Source: Streptomyces sp. NBC_00258
GTDB lineage: Bacteria > Actinomycetota > Actinomycetes > Streptomycetales > Streptomycetaceae
Direction: 5' to 3'
NCBI RefSeq assembly: GCF_036182465.1
Contig: NZ_CP108081.1
Location: 9,610,001 to 9,674,000 of the forward strand
DNA: 64,000 bases
The notes beneath the pieces are model-generated. The model was given only the letters and a program-made list of their open reading frames with translations, was not told the DNA's origin and made no database searches. Below are positions 48,611 to 57,473 of this stretch, one piece after another. How positions within the stretch are numbered: position 1 is the first letter of the stretch; each line of letters begins with the position of its first letter. Made by a program: the position numbers and the translations under genes.

Positions 48611-50041
48611 GTGAACGAGCAGTCCCGTCGGCCCCGGCAGCAGGGCAAGCCGTACCGTCGTCCCAAGAAGGACCCCGTGCGGATGCTTGCCTTCGACGCG
48701 TTGCGGGCGGTGGACGAGAGGGACGCGTACGCGAATCTCGTGTTGCCGCCGCTGCTGCGGAAGGCGCGGGAGAAGGGCGACTTCGACGGGCGGGACGCGG
48801 CGCTGGCCACGGAGCTGGTGTACGGGACGCTGCGACGGCAGGGGACGTACGACGCCGTCATCTCCGCGTGCGTCGACCGGCCGCTCCGCGAAGTCGACCC
48901 GCCGGTGCTGGACGTGCTGAGCCTCGGTGCGCATCAGCTGCTCGGGACGCGGATCCCCACGCATGCCGCCGTGTCCGCGTCGGTCGAGCTGGCGCGGGTC
49001 GTGCTCGGCGACGGGCGGGCGAAGTTCGTGAACGCCGTGCTGCGGAAGATCGCGCAGCACGATCTCGACGGCTGGCTGGAACTGGTCGCGCCGCCGTACG
49101 ACGAGGACGCCGAGGACCATCTGGCCGTGGTGCACTCGCATCCACGATGGGTCGTCTCGGCGCTGTGGGACTCGCTGGGGGGCGGACGCGCGGGGATCGA
49201 GGATCTCCTCGAAGCCGACAACGAGAGGCCCGAGGTGACCCTTGTGGCCCGCCCGGGGCGCTCCACCGCCGATGAGATCCTCGGCGCGCTCGGAGAGGAG
49301 AACGCACTGCCGGGGCGCTGGTCGCCGTACGCCGTGCGGCTGTCCGAGGGCGGCGAGCCGGGCGCCATCGACGCCGTACGCGAAGGCCGTGCGGGCGTGC
49401 AGGACGAGGGCAGCCAGCTCGTGGCGCTCGCCCTCGCCAACGCGCCCCTCGACGGACCGGACAAGGCATGGCTCGACGGCTGCGCCGGACCCGGCGGCAA
49501 GGCGGCCATGCTCGCCGGACTCGCCGCCGAGCGCGGGGCCGTGCTGCTCGCCTCCGAGAAGCAGCCGCACCGGGCCGGCCTCGTCGCCAGGGCGCTCGCC
49601 GGGAACCCGGGGCCCTACCAGGTCATCGCCGCCGACGGGACACGGCCGCCGTGGCGTCCGGGGACGTTCGACCGCGTACTGATGGACGTGCCCTGCACGG
49701 GTCTTGGTGCCCTGCGCCGTCGTCCCGAGGCCCGCTGGCGGCGGCGCCCCGAGGACCTGGACGGGTTCGCGCCGTTGCAGCGCGGACTGCTGCGTACGGC
49801 ACTCGACTCGGTGCGGGTCGGCGGTGTCGTCGCGTACGCCACCTGCTCGCCGCACCTCGCCGAGACCCGGGTCGTGGTCGACGACGTGCTCAAGCAGCAC
49901 GGCGGCTCGGCCGAACTCCTCGACGCCCGCCCGCTCTTCCCGGGCGTACCGGCCCTGGGCGACGGCCCCGACGTACAGCTGTGGCCGCATCTGCACGGGA
50001 CGGACGCCATGTACCTGGCGCTGATCCGCCGGACCGGCTGA
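48611..50041 (+). CDS. rsmB: 16S rRNA m5C967 methyltransferase RsmB-like
   Basis: A 476-residue RNA methyltransferase of the NOL1/NOP2/Sun family. The N-terminal NusB-like RNA-binding domain is at about 20-160. The AdoMet domain shows DGCAGPGGKAAMLAGLA near 290, VLMDVPCTGLGALRRRPEARW near 357, and the second catalytic cysteine in YATCSPHLAETR near 413. Both cysteines of the mechanism are present. GTG start (MNEQSRRPRQQG) opens a basic tail. Confidence 0.92.
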   Translation: MNEQSRRPRQQGKPYRRPKKDPVRMLAFDALRAVDERDAYANLVLPPLLRKAREKGDFDGRDAALATELVYGTLRRQGTYDAVISACVDRPLREVDPPVLDVLSLGAHQLLGTRIPTHAAVSASVELARVVLGDGRAKFVNAVLRKIAQHDLDGWLELVAPPYDEDAEDHLAVVHSHPRWVVSALWDSLGGGRAGIEDLLEADNERPEVTLVARPGRSTADEILGALGEENALPGRWSPYAVRLSEGGEPGAIDAVREGRAGVQDEGSQLVALALANAPLDGPDKAWLDGCAGPGGKAAMLAGLAAERGAVLLASEKQPHRAGLVARALAGNPGPYQVIAADGTRPPWRPGTFDRVLMDVPCTGLGALRRRPEARWRRRPEDLDGFAPLQRGLLRTALDSVRVGGVVAYATCSPHLAETRVVVDDVLKQHGGSAELLDARPLFPGVPALGDGPDVQLWPHLHGTDAMYLALIRRTG

Positions 50042-50171
50042 GTTCGGCCGGCGGTGGGGGAATCTCGAACTGCCCGGCCCGGTCTCGCGGCCGGTGGCCA
50101 CCCCGTGGCCGGTCGGCCACGGGTCTGAGCCTGCCTGGTCGGCCTGTGCGGCCCGGTATCCCGCTCGTCCG

Positions 50172-50647
50172 TCACAACGGGCGCAGGTGCTCGACCGTGA
50201 CGCGGTGTTGCTCGGCCAGTCGCCGGGCGATCAACGAGCGGTGGCAGGCTTCCGCGTCGCGCTCGACGCAGAACAGCGCCGCGACCCCACCGCTCGACAG
50301 CGCCGACACGATCGGCGTGAGGTCGGCGCTGTCTAGGATCTCGGCGGAGTAGCGGCGGGTGTACTCGGCAGCGAGCTCGTGGCGGGAGCGTTTGCCGACC
50401 CCTCGGCGAGCGTCCTCGGCGTACTGGAGCCGGCGTAGCTCGGTGGTCGGGGCGAGGTCGGGACGGTGCTCGTAGGCGATCCGGACACGGGCGAGGGCCG
50501 CCTGCAGCCGGAGCGAGTTCGCCCAGGCTCAGTCGGGTCCACGGACACCGCGGCGCCGGCGTACGTCGAGCAACAGGCGGACGTCTGCGTGGCCCAGCCG
50601 TTGGAGTAGGACTCGCCGTCCAGGCCGTGGACGCCGGTCGTCACCAT
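50172..50647 (-). pseudogene. Broken DUF488-family gene
   Basis: Read on the minus strand. The C-terminal frame ends with a clear DUF488 signature, ALFCVERDAEACHRSLIARR, and runs upstream through AYEHRPDLAPTTELRRLQ. At 50529-50531 this frame has an in-frame TGA (PD-stop-AWANS). Upstream, the frame carrying the likely start (ATG 50647, MVTTGVHGLDGES) differs by one base from the frame with LLQRLGHADVRLLLDVRRRR. So there is one frameshift near 50610 plus one nonsense codon. DUF488 proteins are small and of unknown function. Confidence 0.75.
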
Positions 50648-50724
50648 TCTGAGCACCCGAAGTCACCTTTCTGCCTGCCGCTCGTGCCGGTTGAACCGGC
50701 ACGAGCGGAGGTGGCGAGGTCGCG

Positions 50725-51120
50725 TCACGCGACGGCGGTCCCCTCCAGCTCGACCAGCTGGCCGGGGATCGCCAGCCGCGTCACCCCGAGCATCGTGGTG
50801 GCCGGCGCCACCCCGGCGGCGCCCAACCGCGCCGCCAGCACCCCGTAGTGCTGGAACAGCAGATCGACGTCGGTCGCGTAGACGTTGAGCCGGACCAGGT
50901 TCGCGAGAGACATGCCGGCCTCGCCGAGCACGGCCTCCAGGTTGTCGATGCTCAGCGCCAACTGCGCCGCCATGTCACCGTCATGCTCGGGCTTGCCGTC
51001 GCCGCTCATCGCGGTCTGCCCCGATATGTAAAGGATCCGGGTGTGCCCGGAGACGAGCTCACCCTGGTTGAATCCCATCTCCGCCGACCAGGTCACCGGG
51101 TTGACCGCCGTTCGTTCCAT
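50725..51120 (-). CDS. RidA/YjgF/YER057c-family protein
   Basis: A 131-residue trimeric-fold protein; RidA proper hydrolyses reactive enamine/imine intermediates. It shows RILYISGQTAMSGDGKPEHDGDM near 24-46, VRLNVYATDVDLL near 80-92 (region of the substrate-binding Arg), and the VELEGTAVA C-terminus. The distant subgroup's substrate is unknown. ATG 51120 (MERTAVNPVTW) is preferred by family length; ATG 51165 would add 15 residues. A minus-strand TTGACA (51199-51194) could be its -35. Divergent from a WYL regulator. Confidence 0.82.
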   Translation of the reverse strand: MERTAVNPVTWSAEMGFNQGELVSGHTRILYISGQTAMSGDGKPEHDGDMAAQLALSIDNLEAVLGEAGMSLANLVRLNVYATDVDLLFQHYGVLAARLGAAGVAPATTMLGVTRLAIPGQLVELEGTAVA

Positions 51121-51256
51121 CGCCACTTCAGCTCCATTCGATTCATGGGGTGTACGTACGGCCATCGGCTCGGTAGCCGCCGGCCTCGATGTCGTGTCAA
51201 CGAGCCTCGCAACAAATCACGACATCCTTGGTCATGTATTTCGATAGAGTTCTCGT

Positions 51257-52231
51257 ATGCGTGCCGACCGGTTGGTCTCGCTTGTGCTGCTGCTGCGGCA
51301 GCGCGGTCGGCTGACTGCCGACACGCTGGCCCGGGAGCTGGAGGTGTCCACCCGCACCGTGCTGCGCGACATCGAGGCGCTGTCGGCGGCCGGCGTCCCG
51401 GTCTACGCCGAACGCGGCAGGCACGGCGGGTTCGCGTTGTCGCCCGGTTTCCGGACCGAGCTCACCGGCCTGAACCACGACGAGGCCCTTGCCCTGCTGA
51501 CCGCCGGATCGGGGCGCGGCGAGCTGGTGTTCGGCCTCGGCTCGGCGCTCGCCTCGGCCATGCGGAAGGTGGTCGACGCCCTGCCCGAGAGCCACCGGGC
51601 GAGCGCGAGCGACGCGGCCCAGCGGTTTCTCGTCGACCCGGAGACCGACCTGCTCTCCCGTCGGCCGGTCACCGAGGAGGTACCCGACACCGTGATGATC
51701 GAGGTCCGGCGCGCGGTGCTCGCCGGACACAAGTTGCGCATCCACTACGCGGCCACGGGCCGGCCACCGCAGTGGCGCACGGTGGACCCGATCGGCCTGG
51801 TCACCGTACGAGACCGGGGCTACCTACTGGCCACGAGATCCGGCGAGGACCGCACCTACCGGCTGTCGCGGATGTCGGCCGCCGAGGAACTCCCCGAAAC
51901 GGCACAGCGGCCGAACCGGGTCGATCTGGACCGGATCTGGCGGGAGCGCTCCGCGGAGTTCCTCTCCGGCGGCGACCACAGCACCGTGCTGGTACGGGTG
52001 AACCCGGCGCGGCGGGAGGAACTGCTGGACACCGCGCTGGCCGTCCGCGCGGAAGAACCCGACGCGGACGGCTGGCTGCGGCTTGAGGTGACCTTCCAGG
52101 ATTCACGGCACGCCGAATGGGCGCTGTGGCAGCTCAGCACGGACGCGGAGGCCCTGGCCCCGCGGTCGTTGCGCACCGCCCTGCGGAACCGAGCCGACGC
52201 GATGGCCACCCGGTACGGAGACTCCACCTGA
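51257..52231 (+). CDS. WYL-domain transcriptional regulator (YafY/DeoR-like)
   Basis: A 324-residue regulator. The N-terminal winged HTH at about 1-60 (RLTADTLARELEVSTRTVLRDIEAL) is followed by a WYL domain at about 150-215 that probably senses a ligand, and a C-terminal WCX-type region. It diverges from the RidA gene with 136 bases between the starts, so it probably controls it. TAGAGT (51245-51250) lies seven bases before the ATG, as expected for a leaderless transcript. Confidence 0.88.
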   Translation: MRADRLVSLVLLLRQRGRLTADTLARELEVSTRTVLRDIEALSAAGVPVYAERGRHGGFALSPGFRTELTGLNHDEALALLTAGSGRGELVFGLGSALASAMRKVVDALPESHRASASDAAQRFLVDPETDLLSRRPVTEEVPDTVMIEVRRAVLAGHKLRIHYAATGRPPQWRTVDPIGLVTVRDRGYLLATRSGEDRTYRLSRMSAAEELPETAQRPNRVDLDRIWRERSAEFLSGGDHSTVLVRVNPARREELLDTALAVRAEEPDADGWLRLEVTFQDSRHAEWALWQLSTDAEALAPRSLRTALRNRADAMATRYGDST

Positions 52232-52261
52232 GACCGGCGCTCCGTCCGGGCTCGGCTCTCG

Positions 52262-52311
52262 GCCCACCGGCAACCGGCACCGACAGGCCCACCGGCAACC
52301 GGCACCGACAG
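52262..52311. repeat. Tandem 25-bp duplication
   Basis: Two exact adjacent copies of a 25-base unit starting GCCCACCGGCAACCGG, at 52262-52286 and 52287-52311, in the short gap between the convergent WYL regulator and MMPL genes. Confidence 0.9.
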
Positions 52312-52321
52312 GCCGGCCGGG

Positions 52322-54514
52322 CTACTCCGGCGCGCCTCCCGGCTTCGACGCCGGTTCCGGAGGCCCGGTCCCGGGGTCGGTGGCCGTCGGAGGACCTGCC
52401 GTGCCCCCGTCCTCGTGGGCCAGCCGGTGCGGCCACCACACCTTCGGGCCGACGTCCAGGAACAGGGACGGCACGAGCACCGAGCGCACGATGAACGTGT
52501 CGAGCAGTACGCCCAGGGCGACCGCGAAGCCGATCTCGGCGAAGGCGACCATGGGGAGCGTGCCGAGGGCGGCGAAGGTTCCGGCGAGGACCAGGCCCGC
52601 CGAGGTGATGACCGCACCGGTGGTGGCGAGGCCCGTGACCACGCCCTTGCGGGTGCCCTGGCGGCCCGCCTCCTCGCGGATGCGGGTGGTCAGGAAGATG
52701 TTGTAGTCGATGCCCAGGGCGACCAGGAACACGAAGACGAACAGGGGGAAGTCCGTCGACTCGCCCGCGTAGTCGAAGATGTGGCGGAACGCGAGCGCAC
52801 TGATCCCCAGCGCGGCGGCGAAGGACAGCACCACCGTGCCGATCAGCAGCAGCGGGGCGACCAGGGCGCGGAGCACGGCGCACAGGATCAGCAGGACCAC
52901 GATGAGCACCAACGGGATGATCAGGATGTTGTCGTGGGTCGTGGCCTTGTCCATGTCGAGCAGTGAGGCCGTGCCGCCGCCCACCTGCGCGTCGGCGTCC
53001 GGTACTTCGTGCACGGCGTCCCGTACCCGCTCCACCGTCTGTTTCGCTGCCTCGCTGTCCGCGGGTGCGGTCATCGTGGCCTCGAAGAGGACCTTGCCCT
53101 CGAACTCGGGTTTCGTGCCCGGTGGCAGGCCGAGGGATTCCGGTACGACACCGCGGGTGGCCGCGACCGCCTGGCCGACGTCCTCGGCCTGGGCGCGGTT
53201 GCTGACGATGACGAGCGGATCGCCGCTGCCCGCGGGGAAGTAGCGCGCGGACACCTCCTGGCCGACGATCGAGTCGGGTTTGCCGGTGAAGGCGTCGGCG
53301 TTGCTGATGCCCTCCGCGCGCAGCTGGATCAGGCCCAGGGAGAGCAGTGCGAGCGCCGCCGCCGTGACGCCCCAGATCAGCCGCGGGCGACGGGTGATGC
53401 GGTTGCCCATCCGCGCCCAGACACCGCGCTCGGTCGGGTCCGCGGAGCCGAAGTGCGGGATCACCGGCCAGAAGATCCAGCGGCCGAAGATCACCAGCAG
53501 GGCCGGGAAGAGGGTCATCATCGCGGCCAGTGCCACGGCGACGCCGATGGCGGCGACCGGGCCGAGGCCGCGCGTCGAGTTCATCTCGGCGGCGAGCAGC
53601 ACCAGCATGCTCAGGACGACGGTCGCGCCGGACGCGAGTACCGCAGGGCCCGCCCGGTGCAGGGCGAGTGCCATCGCCTCGTGGCGGTCCTCGTGGCGGC
53701 GCAGTTCCTCCCGGTAGCGGGCCACCAGGAGCAGGGCATAGTCGGTCCCCGCGCCGAAGACGAGGACGGTGAGAATGCCCGCGCTCTGGCCGTTGACGGT
53801 CAGGCCCGCGTGCTCGGCGAGGAAGTAGATCACCGCCTGCGCGGTGAACAGTGCGGCGACCACGCCGAGCAGCGGGACCAGCAGCAGGGTGGGACTGCGG
53901 TAGGTCAGCAGCAGCATCACGATGACGACGGCCATCGCCGAGAACAGGAGTGTGGAGTCGATGCCCTCGAAGGCCTCGGAGAAGTCCGCGGACGTACCGC
54001 CCGGGCCCGTCACATGCACGGCGAGCCCGTCGCCGCCCTTGCCGGTCACGTCACGGATCGAGTCGACGGCGGGCGAGATCTCCTCCCAGCCCTTCTCGTC
54101 CATCCTGATGGGGACGTAGATCTGGGCCGCGCGCGGATCGGTCTGCCGGTCGAACACCGGGCCGCGGGTCTCCGCGCCGAGGATGCCGTGCGCACGCAGT
54201 TCCTTGATCTGGCGTGCGTCCTCGTCGATCTGTGCCCGCTCCTCGGCCGTCAGGCCGCTCTCACGGGCGTACACGACCACCGCGGGGATCTGTTCCGGCC
54301 TGAAGTCCTCGGAGATCTCCAGGACTTGGGTGGATTCGGCGGATCCGGGCAGCCAGGACGCCGCGTCGTTGTCCTGTGCGTCGGTGAGTTTCGAGGCGAA
54401 GGGCGCCGTCAGGAACAGCAGCACCAGCCACAGTCCCACGACGATCCATTTGCTGCGTCGGCCGCACACCAGCCAGCCGATGCCGCGTCCCTGCTTCCCC
54501 TGTGCGTCCGTCAT
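52322..54514 (-). CDS. MMPL/RND-family transporter
   Basis: A 730-residue membrane transporter with the two-fold RND layout. Helix 1 is at about 22-42. A large external loop (45-185) is followed by helices 2-6 (about 190-345), a second loop (400-510) and helices 8-12 (about 520-690). The GADYALLLVARYREELRR (first half) and GIDYNIFLTTRIREEAGR (second half) motifs carry the Asp-Tyr pair used for proton coupling. The substrate may be a lipid or an antibiotic. The ATG has no nearby gene partner; a palindrome lies upstream at 54600-54616. Confidence 0.9.
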   Translation of the reverse strand: MTDAQGKQGRGIGWLVCGRRSKWIVVGLWLVLLFLTAPFASKLTDAQDNDAASWLPGSAESTQVLEISEDFRPEQIPAVVVYARESGLTAEERAQIDEDARQIKELRAHGILGAETRGPVFDRQTDPRAAQIYVPIRMDEKGWEEISPAVDSIRDVTGKGGDGLAVHVTGPGGTSADFSEAFEGIDSTLLFSAMAVVIVMLLLTYRSPTLLLVPLLGVVAALFTAQAVIYFLAEHAGLTVNGQSAGILTVLVFGAGTDYALLLVARYREELRRHEDRHEAMALALHRAGPAVLASGATVVLSMLVLLAAEMNSTRGLGPVAAIGVAVALAAMMTLFPALLVIFGRWIFWPVIPHFGSADPTERGVWARMGNRITRRPRLIWGVTAAALALLSLGLIQLRAEGISNADAFTGKPDSIVGQEVSARYFPAGSGDPLVIVSNRAQAEDVGQAVAATRGVVPESLGLPPGTKPEFEGKVLFEATMTAPADSEAAKQTVERVRDAVHEVPDADAQVGGGTASLLDMDKATTHDNILIIPLVLIVVLLILCAVLRALVAPLLLIGTVVLSFAAALGISALAFRHIFDYAGESTDFPLFVFVFLVALGIDYNIFLTTRIREEAGRQGTRKGVVTGLATTGAVITSAGLVLAGTFAALGTLPMVAFAEIGFAVALGVLLDTFIVRSVLVPSLFLDVGPKVWWPHRLAHEDGGTAGPPTATDPGTGPPEPASKPGGAPE

Positions 54515-54599
54515 GGCGACCCCCGTAGCCGCGTGTGGAGCTGGTGGGCCGACAAGGATGGCACGGGCGGCAAGCCGGGTGCAGTCCCTCGGCGGGGTT

Positions 54600-54616
54600 G
54601 GTATATACCGATCGGT
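54600..54616. promoter_or_regulatory. Candidate TetR-type operator in the MMPL-rpe divergent region
   Basis: GGTATATACC (54600-54609) overlaps ACCGATCGGT (54607-54616). TATACCGATCGGT resembles operators of TetR-family repressors of efflux genes, with the right arm imperfect. No TetR gene is in the window. Confidence 0.4.
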
Positions 54617-54696
54617 CCGGGTCGAGGACTTCGGTGACCTCGGGGACCTCGGCGACCGGGGAGAACAACCGGCGCCGGACGTGGCAGGCTTAACGC

Positions 54697-55383
54697 ATGG
54701 CCGCGCAGATCAACCCCAGCATCCTGTCCGCCGACTTCGCCCGCCTTGCCGAGGAGGCAAAGGCGGTGGAAGGGGCTGACTGGCTCCATGTCGACGTGAT
54801 GGACAACCATTTCGTCCCGAACCTCACGCTAGGTGTGCCGGTCGTAGAGTCTCTGGCGCGTGCTACGGACACGCCGCTGGACTGCCATCTGATGATCGAG
54901 GACGCCGATCGGTGGGCGCCGCAGTACGTAGAAGCGGGTGCCGGGTCCGTCACCTTCCATGTCGAGGCGGCCGCCGCACCCGTGCGGCTCGCCCGCGAGA
55001 TCCGGGCCAAGGGCGCCCGGGCCTCCATGGCCCTGCGGCCCGCGACTCCCATCGAGCCGTACGAGGACCTGCTCCCCGAGCTCGACATGTTGCTGATCAT
55101 GACCGTCGAGCCGGGCTTCGGAGGCCAGGCCTTTCTCGACATCATGCTGCCCAAGATCCGCCGCACCCGCGAGTTGATCAACAAGCACGGCCTCGAGCTG
55201 TGGCTGCAGGTCGACGGCGGGGTCTCGGCCTCCACCATCGAGCGCTGCGCCGAGGCGGGCGCCGACGTCTTCGTCGCCGGTTCGGCGGTGTACGGGGCGG
55301 CCGACCCCGCCCAGGCGGTACGTGCATTGCGCACGCAGGCGGAGGAGGCGACGGCCCAGGCAGCATGGGCATGCGACCACTGA
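54697..55383 (+). CDS. rpe: Ribulose-phosphate 3-epimerase
   Basis: A 228-residue TIM-barrel enzyme interconverting ribulose 5-phosphate and xylulose 5-phosphate in the pentose phosphate pathway. NPSILSADFARL opens the protein, WLHVDVMDNHFVPNLTLG carries metal ligands near 33-50, MTVEPGFGGQAF is near 135, and QVDGGVSAST near 170. ATG start with no strong ribosome-binding site; it begins 183 bases from the divergent MMPL gene. Confidence 0.95.
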   Translation: MAAQINPSILSADFARLAEEAKAVEGADWLHVDVMDNHFVPNLTLGVPVVESLARATDTPLDCHLMIEDADRWAPQYVEAGAGSVTFHVEAAAAPVRLAREIRAKGARASMALRPATPIEPYEDLLPELDMLLIMTVEPGFGGQAFLDIMLPKIRRTRELINKHGLELWLQVDGGVSASTIERCAEAGADVFVAGSAVYGAADPAQAVRALRTQAEEATAQAAWACDH

Positions 55384-55461
55384 GCCAAGGGAACGTGAAC
55401 GCCGCCCCTCAGGGCTGATCAAGTACGCCGGATCTGCAAGGATGAACGGCGAATCCAGAGT

Positions 55462-56505
55462 GTGAACAGCAGTGAGGAGATCGCCGTGTCGGGTATGTCG
55501 GCGGGCCGGTCGGCCATGCGGATGGGACCCGCTGAGCTGGTGCAGGCGGCGGCCATGGCCCGCCGTTTCTACCTAGAGGGCAAGTCCAAGATCCAGATCG
55601 CCGAGGAGTTCGGCGTCAGCCGCTTCAAGGTGGCCCGGGTCCTGGAGACCGCCCTCGAACGGGATCTCGTGAGGATCGAGATCCGCGTCCCCGCCGAGCT
55701 GGACGCGGAGCGCTCGGACGCGCTGCGCGCCCGCTACGGCCTGCGGCATGCCGTCGTCGTCGAGTCCCCGGCCGAGGCCGAGGAGTCGCCCGACCCGGAG
55801 AACCTCGGTGAGGTCGCCGCCGACCTGCTCGGTGAACTCGTCGCCGAGGGCGATGTGCTCGGCCTCGCCTGGGGCCGCTCCACCATCCACATGGCGGCCG
55901 CGCTCGACCGGCTGCCGCCGTGCACGGTGGTGCAGTTGACGGGTGTCTACGACGCAGGGACGGCCGAGCGCGGCTCGGTCGAGGCGGTCCGCCGGGCCGC
56001 CCAGGTCTCGGGCGGGGACGCCCATCCCATCTACGCGCCGATGCTGCTGCCGGACGTGGCCACCGCGGCGGCGCTGCGCAGCCAGACGGGGATCGCCCGC
56101 GCCTTCGAGTACTTCGACAAGGTCACCGTCGCCTGTGTGTCGATCGGCTCCTGGGAGGCAGGCATCTCGACGGTGCACGACATGCTCACCGAGGAGGAGC
56201 GCGCCCACTACGCCACCCTCGGTGTGGCCGCCGAGATGTCCGCGCACCTCTTCGACTCCGAGGGCCGTCGCGTCGGGCGGGACCTGGGGGAGCGGTGCAT
56301 CACCGTCGAGGCCGACCGGCTGCGGCGGATCCCCGAGGTCGTCGCGATCGCCGGTGGCCAGCGCAAGGCGGCCGCCATCGACGCGGTGCTGCGGTCGGGC
56401 CTGGTCACCAGCCTGGTGACGGACACGGCGGCCGCGGACTATCTGATGACGGCGGGTTCGACCCCGCGCCCCGCCCTGAACCGGGCGGACCCGGACGGGC
56501 CCTGA
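55462..56505 (+). CDS. SorC/DeoR-family sugar-binding transcriptional regulator
   Basis: A 347-residue regulator. The N-terminal HTH is at about 25-65 (KSKIQIAEEFGVSRFKVARVL), followed by a phosphosugar-binding domain of the SorC type (about 75-340) with LGLAWGRSTIHMAAAL and ITVEADRLRRIPEVVAIAGG. It likely senses a phosphorylated sugar from the pentose phosphate area and could control rpe, 78 bases upstream, but no operator is evident. The GTG start may be preceded by a shorter true start at the internal Met near residue 12. Confidence 0.85.
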   Translation: MNSSEEIAVSGMSAGRSAMRMGPAELVQAAAMARRFYLEGKSKIQIAEEFGVSRFKVARVLETALERDLVRIEIRVPAELDAERSDALRARYGLRHAVVVESPAEAEESPDPENLGEVAADLLGELVAEGDVLGLAWGRSTIHMAAALDRLPPCTVVQLTGVYDAGTAERGSVEAVRRAAQVSGGDAHPIYAPMLLPDVATAAALRSQTGIARAFEYFDKVTVACVSIGSWEAGISTVHDMLTEEERAHYATLGVAAEMSAHLFDSEGRRVGRDLGERCITVEADRLRRIPEVVAIAGGQRKAAAIDAVLRSGLVTSLVTDTAAADYLMTAGSTPRPALNRADPDGP

Positions 56506-56572
56506 GCCCGCAACGCTCCGACGGCGGCTCGGCGACGCGCCGCGTGGGGACGGCTGTGGCAGCATCGGCGAC

Positions 56573-57016
56573 ATGCTGCTCCGGTCCGTCCCCCGTCTGT
56601 TTCCGGGGCTGTTCCTCTGTCTCGTCGGGTGTCTCGCCGCGGTGCTGCTGACCGGCTGCTCGTCGGCGGACACATCGACAGGGACCGGCGCCGGCACCGG
56701 GTCGGCCACGAGCACCGCGGCCCCCTCCTGGGCCGAGGGCATGGAGACGGTCGAGGAGGGGCGGCTGCCCGCCGAGGCCCTTCGGACGCTCGCCCTCATC
56801 GACGCGGGCGGCCCCTTCCCGTACGCCAAGGACGGCTCCGTGTTCGGGAACTTCGAGCGTGAACTGCCGCGCCACGAGCGCGGTTTCTACCACGAGTACA
56901 CGGTGCGGACGCCCGGCGAGCGGGACCGCGGAGCCCGGCGCATTGTCACGGGGCGGGGTGGCGAGGTCTACTACACCGATGATCACTACAACTCGTTCTG
57001 GGCGGTGCTGAGATGA
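56573..57016 (+). CDS. Secreted guanyl-specific ribonuclease (RNase Sa/barnase group), lipoprotein
   Basis: A 147-residue protein. Signal peptide with lipobox LLTGC (Cys near residue 28), Thr/Gly/Ser linker, then a microbial RNase domain from about 55. It closely resembles RNase Sa: FYHEYTVRTPGERDRGARRI and YYTDDHYNSF contain the catalytic Glu, Arg and His of the family. The disulfide cysteines of RNase Sa are absent. It would sit on the outer face of the membrane. The stop overlaps the start of a barstar gene. Confidence 0.88.
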   Translation: MLLRSVPRLFPGLFLCLVGCLAAVLLTGCSSADTSTGTGAGTGSATSTAAPSWAEGMETVEEGRLPAEALRTLALIDAGGPFPYAKDGSVFGNFERELPRHERGFYHEYTVRTPGERDRGARRIVTGRGGEVYYTDDHYNSFWAVLR

Positions 57017-57345
57017 CGCACGACGTGGCGGGCCGCCACGTGGTCGCGCTGGACCTCGACGGCGTCGCGGACAAGGCGGGCCTCATGGAGCGCTGCGTAC
57101 GCGCCCTGGAGCTGCCGGACTGGTTCGGGCGCAACTGGGACGCGCTCGCCGACAGCCTCGGCGACTCCACCGTCTGGCCCTCGCCCGCCGTGGAGCAGGG
57201 GCTGCTCGTCGTCGTCACCGGCTGGCAGCCGTACGCGAAGGCGCGGCCCGACGAATGGGAGATCGTGCAGGACGTGTTCTCCCAGGCCGCGGACCGCACT
57301 CCGCCGCTCACCGTGGCGCTGGCTCTTGGAGGATCGCACCACTAG
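57013..57345 (+). CDS. Barstar-family ribonuclease inhibitor
   Basis: A 110-residue cytoplasmic protein of the barstar fold. It has the family core LPDWFGRNWDALADSL (about 36-51), with the acidic residues used to block the RNase active site nearby. The ATG overlaps the RNase stop by 4 bases, so the two are translated together. It likely protects the cell from RNase that fails to be exported. Confidence 0.88.
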   Translation: MTHDVAGRHVVALDLDGVADKAGLMERCVRALELPDWFGRNWDALADSLGDSTVWPSPAVEQGLLVVVTGWQPYAKARPDEWEIVQDVFSQAADRTPPLTVALALGGSHH

Positions 57346-57473
57346 CCCCCTGACCAGCCTGGACGATCGGCCCGGGGCGTGCGAACCCACTGTCATGGGA
57401 CAATGAGGTACGTGCTCTTCCCTCGGGCTGTCCTGTTCGGGGGCCACCTCTGAACCACTGGGATGTGCAGCAC

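Noticed and set aside
54625..54665. GGTGACCTCGGGGACCTCGGCGACC repeats as an operator
   Set aside because: Short imperfect GACCTCGG units in GC-rich DNA; no symmetry or spacing that rises above background.
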